Translations under genes and position numbers: made by a program
Assembly: GCF_020164955.1 (NCBI RefSeq)
Contig: NZ_JAIUHG010000025.1
Coordinates: 1 to 64,000 of the forward strand
From: Mesorhizobium sp. CA8
GTDB taxonomy: Bacteria; Pseudomonadota; Alphaproteobacteria; Rhizobiales; Rhizobiaceae
Direction of reading: 5' to 3'
DNA: 64,000 nt
Notes under the pieces: generated by a model
Databases searched by the model: none
What the model was told of the DNA's origin: nothing
Seen by the model: the letters and a program-made list of their open reading frames with translations, nothing else
Shown: positions 28,653-36,387 of the stretch, in pieces
Position numbering within the stretch: position 1 is the stretch's first letter
Layout: every line of letters begins with the position of its first letter

Positions 28653-28659
28653 GTTCACC

Positions 28660-29013
28660 ATGTCCTATGTCGATGGTTTCGTGCTTGCCGTGCCGAAGGC
28701 AAATCTCGATGCGTACAAGAAAATGGCTGAGAACGCCGGCAACGTCTGGATGGAGCACGGCGCGCTCGCCTATGTCGAATGCGTCGGCGACGATGTGCCC
28801 TATGGCGAGCTGACTTCGTTCCCGCGCGCCGTCCAGGCGAAGGACGACGAGGTCGTCATCTTCTCCTGGGTCGTCTACGAATCCAGGCAGAGTCGCGACG
28901 CGGTCATGGCCAAGGTGATGGCCGATGAGCGTCTCAAGATGGACTGGTCTGCCATGCCGTTCGACGGCAAGCGCATGATCTTCGGCGGCTTCCAGCCTTT
29001 CATCGAGCTTTGA
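28660..29013 (+). CDS. DUF1428 family protein
   Basis: This 117-aa protein matches DUF1428 along its length: MSYVDGFVLAVPKANLDAYKKMAENAGNVW..., ECVGDD, FPRAVQAKDDEVVIFSWVVYESR and the end FDGKRMIFGGFQPFIEL. It has a ferredoxin-like alpha/beta barrel fold related to dimeric monooxygenases, and its function is unknown. AAGAGGAG precedes the ATG. It follows the VOC gene on the same strand. Confidence 0.9.
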   Translation: MSYVDGFVLAVPKANLDAYKKMAENAGNVWMEHGALAYVECVGDDVPYGELTSFPRAVQAKDDEVVIFSWVVYESRQSRDAVMAKVMADERLKMDWSAMPFDGKRMIFGGFQPFIEL

Positions 29014-29080
29014 GGAGCGACGGAACGCCAGTGTCGGCTGATCGCAATCATTTGCGATTGGCCGAGACGCTCGTCAGGTC

Positions 29081-29267
29081 GTCATCCACGGGCGGAGCAA
29101 GGAGCGAAGCGACGCGGCGCAGACCCGAGGATCCATTCCGTTACCTATGAGCTTGCAGCGATGCAGAACGACCTCTGTTCTGCGCCGCCTTTAACCTTCG
29201 CGCGAGCTCACGGAATGGATCCTCGGGTCTGCGCGTCCGCTTCGCTCCCGCTCCGCCCGTGGATGAC
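29081..29267. repeat. Large imperfect inverted repeat (about 60-bp arms)
   Basis: The left arm (29081-29141) and right arm (29210-29267) are near-complements: GTCATCCACGGGCGGAGC against GCTCCGCCCGTGGATGAC, and ACCCGAGGATCCATTCCGT against ACGGAATGGATCCTCGGGT. The 68-base loop has its own hairpin, GCAGAAC/GTTCTGC (29163-29183). It occupies the 291-base gap between the convergent DUF1428 and TPR-sulfotransferase genes and may act as a transcription stop for both. Confidence 0.88.
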
Positions 29268-29304
29268 AAAGTTCGGGCGCTTCGGCCAATCGCTAACGCG
29301 TGTG

Positions 29305-30960
29305 CTAGTTCAGCCGATCGAGCAGCGGCTTCAGCCGGTCCCCATAACGCTTCCACAGATCCACGGAGCCCTGATACATCGGCTGGCGCACCTGCGCGGC
29401 GGAAGCGGTGCGCACCGGCCGGTCCGTCTCGTGGAATGACAGCACCTTGTCGTCCCAGGGCAGGCCGAGATACGCCATCAGCGCCCGTGTCTGCCCTTCC
29501 TGGTCGGCGACGAAATCCTCATAACGCACATCGTGCACGACGCCCGGCAGCACCTTGTGCCAATGCGCCATGATGTCGGTGTAGAGGTTATGGAAATCGG
29601 CGAGCTCGCCGAGGTCGTAGCCGTAGCGGTGGCTGTCGCCGCGGAAATGCACCTTGAAGATCGACAGGCACGTAGCCGCCGCATCGCGCGCGCAATGGAC
29701 GATCTTGGCCTTCGGCAGCATCATGTGCAGGAAGCCGACCAGAAGGAAGTTGCCCGGCATCTTGTCGGTGACATGGCGATAGCCCGGATAGCGGCTATGC
29801 AGCATGTCGAGATAGGCCTGGCCGGCTTCGGCGAAGGTCTTGTCCGGCATGTCGGCGATCCCGGCGGGGAAGCCGCCCGGCATGCTCATCGGAAACTGCT
29901 TAGCGACGGCCGTCTTGAGAATGTTCAACTCGCCCGCGCCGAAAACCTGCGGATGGCTGGCGATGATCTGCTCGACCAGCGTGGTTCCGGAACGCGGCAT
30001 GCCGACGACGAAGATCGGCGTGTCGTCTGAAATGCCGCTTGGCCTGTGCTTCTCGAAGAAGGCTGCGTCGAAGGCCGCCTTCATCGCCTCGAATTCGCCG
30101 CGCGTGCGCGCGGGATCGTAGTCGATCACCTTGCGGCGGATGGCATTGCCCTCGGCGAAATAGTCGAAGGCGCGGCCATAATCCTTGAGGTCGTCATTGA
30201 CCTTGCCCAGTCCGAAGGAGAGCTGCATGCGCGCGAGGCTGCCTTGCGGCGCCTTGGCATGCTCGGCCTCCATGCCGGCAAGCTCCTTGTCGCGCTCGGT
30301 CTGGCGTTTGACCTGCGTGAGCAGCAGCCAGGCCTTGGCCATGTTCGGGGCGATCGCCAGCGCCTGGCGAGCGCGGTCGGCCGCCTCGTCGAGCTTGCCC
30401 TTCTCCATCATCGCGACGCCCAGCCCGTAGAGAAGCTCAGCGTCCTTCGGCCGGATCGACAGCGCCTCGCTGAACAGCTTGATCGCCTCGTCCAGCCGCC
30501 CGGCCTCCTGCATCGTCTCGGCAAGGCCGATGCGTGCGCGGACATGGAACGGGTTGCGGCTGATGGTGCCGCGGTAGATCTCCTCGGCCGCGTCGAACTG
30601 GCCGAGCTGCTTCAGCGACGAACCGAGATTATCGCGCGCGGCCAGCTGGTCCGGCCGGATATCCACGGCGCCGCGGAAGAAATCGACCGCGGCGGCGACG
30701 CGCCCGAGGTCGCGCATGACCGTGCCCATATTGTTGAGGAAGTCGGCATTCTCGGGCTGCAGCGTCACCGACTGCTCGATGAGATCGAGCCCTTCCTCGC
30801 TCCTGCCGGTCTGGTGCAGCAGCAGCCCGAGGAAATGCAGCGCAGCGGCATGGTTCGGCTGCTGCCCCAGAACCTGCCGGTAGAGCGCCTCGGCCTCTTG
30901 CCGCCGGCCCGCCTGGTGCAGTTGCAGCGCCTTTTGCACATAAGGATCGAGCGGATTCAC
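29305..30960 (-). CDS. Tetratricopeptide-repeat sulfotransferase
   Basis: This 551-aa fusion has TPR units in the first 210 residues (repeated pattern ...GR-EEA--LY...P-----A...LG) and a sulfotransferase domain after residue 310. The PAPS phosphate-binding loop is clear at 317-330 (FVVGMPRSGTTLVE), and the later DKMPGNFLLVGFLHMMLPKAKIVHCARDAAATCLSIF holds the 3'-phosphate site. It would transfer sulfate from PAPS to a saccharide or protein acceptor, which is not predictable. The start is a GTG after AGGTGG. It is flanked by a large palindrome and stands alone. Confidence 0.9.
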   Translation of the reverse strand: MNPLDPYVQKALQLHQAGRRQEAEALYRQVLGQQPNHAAALHFLGLLLHQTGRSEEGLDLIEQSVTLQPENADFLNNMGTVMRDLGRVAAAVDFFRGAVDIRPDQLAARDNLGSSLKQLGQFDAAEEIYRGTISRNPFHVRARIGLAETMQEAGRLDEAIKLFSEALSIRPKDAELLYGLGVAMMEKGKLDEAADRARQALAIAPNMAKAWLLLTQVKRQTERDKELAGMEAEHAKAPQGSLARMQLSFGLGKVNDDLKDYGRAFDYFAEGNAIRRKVIDYDPARTRGEFEAMKAAFDAAFFEKHRPSGISDDTPIFVVGMPRSGTTLVEQIIASHPQVFGAGELNILKTAVAKQFPMSMPGGFPAGIADMPDKTFAEAGQAYLDMLHSRYPGYRHVTDKMPGNFLLVGFLHMMLPKAKIVHCARDAAATCLSIFKVHFRGDSHRYGYDLGELADFHNLYTDIMAHWHKVLPGVVHDVRYEDFVADQEGQTRALMAYLGLPWDDKVLSFHETDRPVRTASAAQVRQPMYQGSVDLWKRYGDRLKPLLDRLN

Positions 30961-31130
30961 CGCGCCACCTGGCCTGCCACCGGCGTTTGCCGCTCTTCTG
31001 CGATCTTTGTTAATGGGAAACCTGCCGTGTTTGTTGGTCCGCCGGACCTAAGCCATGCGGACAAGAGATTCAAGACAAAGCGTCAGCGCGCGTCGCGGTG
31101 GCCATTGAGGGGATGGACTCCGCGGTCTTC

Positions 31131-31523
31131 TCAGCAGGGCCCGTCGCCGACGATGCGATAGTCCGCCGCACGGGCCTCGCATGCGTTCGGGAAGGTCCGC
31201 ATTTGCCCGTGGCGCCTCGCGCAGACCGGCGCGTATTCGCGCGTGCAGAAGGCTTGTTCGCCACCACCACCGCCGCCGTCGCGGCAAGCACCCTCTCGCA
31301 TGATGCGGTAGCCTTCCCTTTCGGCCAGGCAGGCATTGGCAAAGGTCTGCCGGTCGCCGCCGCGCCGAGCACAGACCGGTTGGTACTGCATGGTGCAGAA
31401 CTGCGGATGCGGCCGGGGCGGCCGCGGGCGCGGGCCATCGTCGACGACGACGGTGCAGGCTGCCAGCAGCGCGGACAGCATGAAAACGACAACGCCTTGC
31501 CGTAACACTGCAAGAAACCGCAT
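31131..31523 (-). CDS. Lipoprotein with two Kazal-like domains
   Basis: This is a 130-aa lipoprotein with a signal ending LSALLAAC (lipid Cys23). After a Pro/Arg-rich linker come two tandem modules of about 38 residues with identical cysteine spacing: C43, C51, C65, C80 and C93, C101, C115, C130. Each reads C-x3-Y-x-PVCARR...TF-NAC-A, the core of the Kazal protease-inhibitor fold in a four-cysteine form. A Gly run separates them. GGAGGAGGGG sits before the ATG. Protease inhibition at the envelope is inferred from the fold only. Confidence 0.82.
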   Translation of the reverse strand: MRFLAVLRQGVVVFMLSALLAACTVVVDDGPRPRPPRPHPQFCTMQYQPVCARRGGDRQTFANACLAEREGYRIMREGACRDGGGGGGEQAFCTREYAPVCARRHGQMRTFPNACEARAADYRIVGDGPC

Positions 31524-31974
31524 ATACCCCTCCTCCATCCCGGCGTATGATGCCGGCTCGCGGCATCCTCGCATCCTGCGCGGTAAACGCAACCGTCGTT
31601 TGTGGAGCCGCGGAACCCGTCCTCGCCACCTTCATTCTGGCCTATGCTTGGCCCGCCTCTGGCCGATGACCCGCGGTGGCACGGGTTCTATCGAAGCCGC
31701 AGCGTTGGACGCGCCGCAGGCCGCCCGCGAGCGTCGTCTTGCAACCATCACGTTTCCGTGTAATAAAAATCACGTTCGGGCATTTGCGACCCGGAGAGCG
31801 GAACGTTTTGGACGACCTTTCCCCGATAAGTGTGAATCTCTGACAGCCCCGTTTTTCGGCGGGGGGTTTGACCATGCGCGAATGCATGACCGCCGAAGCA
31901 ACCACCGGGATTTGCCTGAGGCGCGAGGCAGCGGGCGAACCACAAGACTGACACGGGTGAAGGAGTTTTCCCCA
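31524..31974. other. 451-base spacer upstream of cold-shock gene 1
   Basis: No gene is supported here; the long frame running through from 31336 is only the extension of the cold-shock frame. The segment serves as divergent upstream region for the Kazal lipoprotein and the cold-shock gene. From about 31760 to 31974 it is AT-richer and has a CCCCG/CGGGG hairpin (about 31845-31867), which would fit a long structured cold-shock 5' leader. Confidence 0.5.
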
Positions 31975-32187
31975 ATGGCCCAGACCGGTACCGTAAAGTT
32001 CTTCAATGCCACCAAAGGCTTCGGCTTCATCACGCCGGATGGCGGCGCCAAGGACGTGTTCGTCCACATCTCGGCGATCGAGGCTTCCGGCCTGCGCACG
32101 TTGGTCGACGGCCAGAAGGTCACCTTCGACGTCGAGCCGGACCGCATGGGCAAAGGCCCGAAGGCGGTCAACCTGCGCGCCGCCTGA
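31975..32187 (+). CDS. Cold-shock protein 1 (CspA family)
   Basis: This 70-aa single cold-shock domain has both RNA-binding motifs, KGFGFI (RNP1) and VFVHI (RNP2). It binds single-stranded RNA/DNA and melts structure. The ATG at 31975 has AAGGAG upstream. It is about 80 percent identical by eye to the next gene, so the two are a tandem duplication. A clear terminator follows, so each probably has its own transcript. Confidence 0.95.
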   Translation: MAQTGTVKFFNATKGFGFITPDGGAKDVFVHISAIEASGLRTLVDGQKVTFDVEPDRMGKGPKAVNLRAA

Positions 32188-32266
32188 TCGCCAGACCGGC
32201 CTATCCTTGCGGACGCAACGGTGCGGCAGGGTCATGAACCGGCTTCTGGACAGGCCTGAAATTGCG

Positions 32267-32297
32267 AAGGCGCGGCCGAAACGGTCGCGCCTTTTTT
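32267..32297 (+). terminator. Intrinsic terminator between the two cold-shock genes
   Basis: AAGGCGCG (32267-32274) pairs with CGCGCCTT (32286-32293), with an inner CCG/CGG pair, and runs into TTTTTT. This is strong and points to separate transcription of the two cold-shock genes. Confidence 0.88.
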
Positions 32298-32424
32298 GCG
32301 CGCAAATGCTTGGATCGGCAGGCGAAAACTTTCTCTTGCCGATAGCGCTAAAATAAAGGACAAATTTCCTCTCGGGCAGTTTGCCGGCCCGAAACTTGAC
32401 TTGATGGGATCAAAGGAGTTTCCC

Positions 32425-32637
32425 ATGCCGCAGACCGGCACCGTCAAATTCTTCAACCATGCCAAGGGCTTCGGTTTCATCACGCCCGATGATGGCGCGA
32501 AGGATGTCTTCGTCCACATTTCGGCCGTGCAGGCGTCGGGCCTTCCCGGTCTTGAGGATGGGCAGAAAGTGACATTCGACACCGAGCCGGACAAGCGCGG
32601 CAAGGGTCCGAAGGCCGTCAATCTGTCGATCGGCTAA
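32425..32637 (+). CDS. Cold-shock protein 2 (CspA family)
   Basis: This is the tandem paralogue of the preceding cold-shock gene (70 aa), again with KGFGFI and VFVHI. Differences cluster in the loop after RNP2 (VQASGLPGLEDG against IEASGLRTLVDG). AAAGGAG precedes the ATG. Its TAA stop codon is also the first three bases of a dispersed palindromic repeat, so the repeat directly abuts or supplies the gene end. Confidence 0.95.
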   Translation: MPQTGTVKFFNHAKGFGFITPDDGAKDVFVHISAVQASGLPGLEDGQKVTFDTEPDKRGKGPKAVNLSIG

Positions 32638-32740
32638 AGCATGTCTCCCGAAAGTGGGAACCGGTTTCGGGATAAAGACATGCGCCAAATCAAGAACCTA
32701 AAGCGCATGGAGCGCCTCTGAAAGATTGTGACGCGCTTTA
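32635..32740. repeat. Dispersed two-hairpin palindromic repeat, copy 3
   Basis: This element is near identical to the one at 27055-27161, with the same two hairpins. It begins at the TAA of cold-shock gene 2. Differences between the copies are mostly in the loops and linker (CATAAAATTAAGACC against CGCCAAATCAAGAAC). Confidence 0.88.
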
Positions 32741-32954
32741 GGCCGGCTCACGACAGACCCGACGGAGGCTATTTGAGGCGGGACCGCTCCCGCCCGGCAT
32801 CGGGTTGTGCCCAAGCCTCGAAATCGCCAAGCCACGAAAAATCGTTTTTCCCGATTCCGTTCAGCCTCCGTTCAGCCACGGTCTTCTATTAACTTTTGCT
32901 AAAGCCGGTCCGTATCCCCTGAAAATGCGCGGGCCGGCGCGAAGGAGACCGAAA
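32741..32954. other. Remainder of the spacer before the BA14K-like gene
   Basis: Together with the repeat copy at 32635 this fills the 317 bases between cold-shock gene 2 and the BA14K-like gene. I see no gene or strong hairpin; the A/T-richer stretch near 32885-32910 is the likely promoter area. Confidence 0.4.
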
Positions 32955-33368
32955 ATGAACCGTTTTCTCAAGACTTCCATCCTGAGCGTTGGCATTGCCG
33001 CGACCACCTTGGCCACCTTCTCAGCGGCCAATGCCGACGACTGGCGCTGGCACCATCATCGTCACCATGGCGGCGACGCCCTCGCCGCCGGCGTTGTCGG
33101 CCTTGCGGCCGGCGCCCTGATCGGCAGCGCGCTGAGTAACCCCGGGCCGCGCTATTACGAACCGGCCTATGGTGACGACTATTATGTCGACCGGCCGGTG
33201 CGCCGCTACTACGTTGAGCAACCCCGCGTCGTCTACGCCTACCGCTACGCCGAACCGTGGACCCGCGGCTGGTATGAGTATTGCTCGGATCGCTACCGCA
33301 GCTTCAATTCGCGGACCGGCACCTTCACCGGCAGTGACGGCGCCCAGCATTTCTGCGTCGCCAACTGA
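32955..33368 (+). CDS. BA14K-like exported protein
   Basis: This 137-aa protein has a signal peptide (cleavage after SAANA, about residue 27), a His-rich start (WRWHHHRHHGGD), a Gly/Ala hydrophobic stretch that could span or anchor in a membrane, and a Tyr/Arg-rich tail. The C-terminus EYCSDRYRSFNSRTGTFTG...HFC is the BA14K signature, first described as a Brucella immunoreactive and lectin-like antigen. It probably lies in the envelope. AAGGAGA precedes the ATG at 32955. Confidence 0.88.
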   Translation: MNRFLKTSILSVGIAATTLATFSAANADDWRWHHHRHHGGDALAAGVVGLAAGALIGSALSNPGPRYYEPAYGDDYYVDRPVRRYYVEQPRVVYAYRYAEPWTRGWYEYCSDRYRSFNSRTGTFTGSDGAQHFCVAN

Positions 33369-33401
33369 CCGGTCGAACATCGCCCGGGTTTCCTGCCCAG
33401 G

Positions 33402-33428
33402 AAAAGCGCCGCCCCCAGCGGCGCTTTT
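33402..33428. terminator. Bidirectional intrinsic terminator
   Basis: AAAAGCGCCGC and GCGGCGCTTTT form an 11-bp perfect stem with a 5-nt loop between the convergent BA14K-like and MBL-fold genes. T tracts follow on both strands, so it can stop transcription from each side. Confidence 0.92.
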
Positions 33429-33439
33429 CTTTTTGAAGG

Positions 33440-34081
33440 TCAGGTCAGAAAGGGATTGGTCCGCCGCTCGTCGCCAAAGCGGCTGCCCGGGCCATGGCCG
33501 CAGATGAAACCGATGTCGTCGCCGAGCGGCAGAAGCTTGTCCTTGATCGAGGCGATGAGCGCGGCGTGGTCGCCGCCGGGCAGGTCGGTGCGCCCGACCG
33601 AGCCGCGAAACAGCACGTCGCCGACATGCGCGAGTTTGGCCGCTCGGTTGTAGTAGACGACATGGCCCGGCGCATGCCCGGGGCAATGCAGCACCTCGAA
33701 CTGATGGCTGCCGAAGGACACGACCTCGCCTTCGGTCAGAAAACGGTCGGGCACGCAATTGCGCACCGGATCGGTCAGGCCAAAACGCTTGGCCTGGTTC
33801 TCGAGATTGGCAAGCAGGGGCTTGTCGGCCTCGTGCGGGCCGATAATGTCGATGCCCAGCGCGTCCTTCAGTTCCATCGCGCCGCCGGCATGGTCGATAT
33901 GACCATGCGTGATCCAGATCGCGCCGGCGGTGATGGCATTGTCCTTCAGCACTGACAATATCTTGTCGACATCGCCGCCGGGATCGACGACGACGCCCGT
34001 CTTGTCGTCCATGTCGAACAAAATGGTGCAGTTCTGCTGAAACGGCGTGACCGGCACGATACCGGCATTGAGCTGACCCAT
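33440..34081 (-). CDS. MBL-fold metallo-hydrolase (glyoxalase II-like)
   Basis: This is a 213-aa metallo-beta-lactamase-fold hydrolase. The metal motif HGHIDHAGG (HxHxDH) is followed by the CPGHAPGH His, the bridging Asp in HVGDVLF and the final His in CGHGPGS, so the binuclear zinc site is complete. It is of the short glyoxalase-II-like class (YcbL type) that hydrolyses thioesters. The ATG at 34081 has GAAAGGAAAG upstream; the longer frame to 34180 has no family match. Confidence 0.92.
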   Translation of the reverse strand: MGQLNAGIVPVTPFQQNCTILFDMDDKTGVVVDPGGDVDKILSVLKDNAITAGAIWITHGHIDHAGGAMELKDALGIDIIGPHEADKPLLANLENQAKRFGLTDPVRNCVPDRFLTEGEVVSFGSHQFEVLHCPGHAPGHVVYYNRAAKLAHVGDVLFRGSVGRTDLPGGDHAALIASIKDKLLPLGDDIGFICGHGPGSRFGDERRTNPFLT

Positions 34082-34197
34082 GGCTTTCCTTTCTCGAGCA
34101 ATTCCAGGGAAAGTGAGAACCGCTCCGATGGTTGCCCTGATGTAGACAGGCGGGCAAACGCCGTCCACTGCGGCCGGCACAATATCCTGGAAACGAA

Positions 34198-34221
34198 AAT
34201 GGGCGGCCGAAACCGCCCATT
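34198..34221 (-). terminator. Intrinsic terminator after the Gly-rich membrane protein gene
   Basis: AATGGGCGG and CCGCCCATT form a 9-bp stem with a 6-nt loop, 23 bases beyond the stop of the minus-strand gene. The minus strand continues ATTTTCGTTT. Confidence 0.8.
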
Positions 34222-34243
34222 TGAAAGCTTGAAGCGAGAGACG

Positions 34244-34552
34244 TTATTTCTTCATCGCGTTCATGACCGCGCCGACGATGCCGGTCAGGATGGCGCCGCC
34301 GCCGACGCCGCCGAGAAGGTTCTTCAGGTCGAGCGCGCTGCCGATTCCACCGGCCGCTGCCGCCGCGTCGACTCCACCGCCGCCGAGCAGACTGCCGAGG
34401 ATGGCCGCACCGCCGACGCCGCCGATGGCGCCGCTGAGGATTTTCGTAAGCTGGCCCATCGCCGCCTGCTTCAGCGCCGCGCCAACCGCCTGGCCACCGA
34501 TAACGCCGGCAATTACCTGTACAACGATCTGAATAATCGTATTGCTGTCCAT
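34244..34552 (-). CDS. Glycine/alanine-rich hydrophobic protein, unknown function
   Basis: This 102-aa protein is almost wholly hydrophobic and Gly/Ala-rich, with two or three possible membrane stretches (IIQIVVQVIAGVIGGQAVGAAL; AIGGVGGAAILGSLLGGGG; GGAILTGIVGAVM). The small-residue packing resembles glycine-zipper proteins. I do not recognise a named family. GGAGGGA precedes the ATG at 34552, and its own terminator follows. Confidence 0.75.
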   Translation of the reverse strand: MDSNTIIQIVVQVIAGVIGGQAVGAALKQAAMGQLTKILSGAIGGVGGAAILGSLLGGGGVDAAAAAGGIGSALDLKNLLGGVGGGAILTGIVGAVMNAMKK

Positions 34553-34640
34553 GTAACTAGTCCCTCCATAGCCGCCTGCCTCCAAGGGCCGACACCATCA
34601 TGAGACGCCGAACCGTTCGAAAGTCAAATGCGTGAAAGCT

Positions 34641-34670
34641 TAAATAAAAAGGGCGGCCCGAAAACCGCCC
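34641..34670 (-). terminator. Intrinsic terminator of ilvE
   Basis: GGGCGG/CCGCCC with an 8-nt loop lies 29 bases after the ilvE stop, followed on the minus strand by TTTTTATTTA. Confidence 0.85.
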
Positions 34671-34698
34671 CTGCTGCACAAAAAAGCTGTGACTATCG

Positions 34699-35592
34699 CT
34701 ATTCTGCGGCGATGGCATGCTTTGGTTGCACTGCGGCAGAATAGTCATTCATCAACGTCTTGGCGATCTCGCCGACCTCGAATCGGTATGGACCGATCTC
34801 CGAGACAGGCGTGACCTCGGCCGCCGTCCCGGTGAGGAAGCATTGCTCGAAATCTTCGAGCTCCTCCGGCATGATGGCGCGCTCGATCAATTCGAAACCG
34901 CGGTCTTTCGCCAGGCCGATCACCGTGCGGCGGGTTATGCCGTCGAGGAAGCAGTCGGGCGTCGGCGTATGGATCTTGCCGTCCTTGACGAAGAAGATGT
35001 TAGCTCCCGTGGCTTCCGCCACTTGGCCGCGCCAATCGAGCATCATGGCGTCGGCGTAGCCCTTGGCCTCGGCGGCGTGCTTGGACAGTGTGCAGATCAT
35101 GTAGAGGCCGGCGGCCTTCGACTTGGACGGCGCGGTGCGCGGATCGGGCCGGCGCCATTCGGCGACGTCGAGGCGAATGCCCTTGAGCTTCTGCGCGGGG
35201 TCGAAATAGCTCGGCCACTGCCAGATGGCGATGGCGACGTTGATGCGATTGTTCTGCGCCGAGACGCCCATCTGCTCGCTGCCGCGCCAGGCGATCGGGC
35301 GCACATAGGCGTCCTGGAAACCCTGTTTCTTCAGCAGGGTGCGGCAGGCCTCGTCGATCTCGGCGACCGGATAGGGGATCTTGAAGCCGAGCAGGCGTGC
35401 CGATTCATGCAGGCGCTCATTATGCTCGGTCAGCTTGAAGATCTGGCCGCCATAGGCGCGCTCGCCCTCGAAAACGGCGCTGGCATAGTGCAGGCCATGG
35501 GTCAGCACGTGGATCTTGGCATCGGCCCATTTGACGAACTCGCCGTTCATCCAGATGAAGCCGTCCAATTGATCGAAGGGAACGGATGCCAT
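34699..35592 (-). CDS. ilvE: Branched-chain amino acid aminotransferase
   Basis: This fold-type IV PLP aminotransferase (297 aa) performs the last step of Leu, Ile and Val synthesis using glutamate. Seen: the N-terminal IWMNGEFVKWADAKIHVLTHGLHYASAVFEGERAY block, the PLP lysine K159 in SKSKAAGLY, EATGANIFFV, and GTAAEVTPV near the end. The ATG at 35592 follows GGGAGG; the open frame upstream to 35787 is promoter. It is divergent from petP. IlvE is favoured over D-amino acid transaminase by the FEGERAY and EATGANIFFV motifs. Confidence 0.94.
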   Translation of the reverse strand: MASVPFDQLDGFIWMNGEFVKWADAKIHVLTHGLHYASAVFEGERAYGGQIFKLTEHNERLHESARLLGFKIPYPVAEIDEACRTLLKKQGFQDAYVRPIAWRGSEQMGVSAQNNRINVAIAIWQWPSYFDPAQKLKGIRLDVAEWRRPDPRTAPSKSKAAGLYMICTLSKHAAEAKGYADAMMLDWRGQVAEATGANIFFVKDGKIHTPTPDCFLDGITRRTVIGLAKDRGFELIERAIMPEELEDFEQCFLTGTAAEVTPVSEIGPYRFEVGEIAKTLMNDYSAAVQPKHAIAAE

Positions 35593-35811
35593 GGAAACCT
35601 CCCGCGGGCGGGTGCCCGCAAATCGTTGTATTTTAAAGCCTTTCGTACCGGCCCCGCCACAGGACCCGAAACGTTGGCCAATGCTTGAAAGCGTAGGCGG
35701 ATATTCAATTCGTGGCAAACTCAGGAAGTTCCGGAAAAACGGCTTCCACTTGCCTTTTCGTTCGCAATCCGCCGAAAAGCTTGTCAAAAATTATCATTGC
35801 CCGGAAATTAC

Positions 35812-35826
35812 GTCAATAGTACTGAC
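35812..35826. promoter_or_regulatory. Candidate operator upstream of petP
   Basis: GTCAATAGTACTGAC is an imperfect palindrome (only the fifth pair mismatched) ending 27 bases before the petP start, between petP and the divergent ilvE. MarR-type regulators often bind such sites and repress themselves. Binding is inferred. Confidence 0.45.
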
Positions 35827-35853
35827 ATAATTCCCGCCTCGCATGGAGAAATG

Positions 35854-36387
35854 ATGACGGATCCAAGCCCCGCAGCCGGAAAACCGATCAGGACGGCGAT
35901 CGCCGACGAGGACGGCATCGACTTCGCCATCATCGAGCTATTTTTCTTCGCCTACCGCGATTTCACCTCCGACCCGGACCAGATACTCGCCGAGTATGGC
36001 TTCGGCCGCGCCCATCATCGCGTGCTGCATTTCGTCAACCGCAGGCCCGGGCTCACCGTCGCCGAACTGCTCGACGTGCTGAAGATCACCAAGCAGAGCC
36101 TGGCGCGGGTTTTGAAGCAGTTGATCGACACCGACCATATCGTCCAGGTGCAGGGTCCGCGCGACCGCCGGCAGCGCGAACTCTACCCGACCGCCAAGGG
36201 TCGCGCGCTTGCCTTGGCGCTGGCGCGGCCACAGTCGCGCCGCATCCGTGCTGCATTGGAGGATTCCGGAGCCACCGAACGCGCCACGATCGAGCGATTC
36301 CTGGAAGCGATGGTCAATCCGGAACTAAGGGCGCAGATCGACATTGTGCCTGCGCAAACATCGGGGAAGAACCATGGAGACCATTGA
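35854..36387 (+). CDS. petP: MarR family regulator PetP
   Basis: This 177-aa MarR winged-helix protein has the family core HHRVLHFVNRRPGLTVAELLDVLKITKQSLARVLKQLIDTDHIVQVQGPRDRRQRELYPTAKG. It overlaps the following OmpR-type regulator gene by 14 bases. The MarR plus OmpR pair is the arrangement of petP-petR of Rhodobacter capsulatus, where both are essential and lie next to petABC. The name is by this synteny and similarity. Two ATGs are adjacent (35851 and 35854); the second sits better from GGAGAA. Confidence 0.85.
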   Translation: MTDPSPAAGKPIRTAIADEDGIDFAIIELFFFAYRDFTSDPDQILAEYGFGRAHHRVLHFVNRRPGLTVAELLDVLKITKQSLARVLKQLIDTDHIVQVQGPRDRRQRELYPTAKGRALALALARPQSRRIRAALEDSGATERATIERFLEAMVNPELRAQIDIVPAQTSGKNHGDH

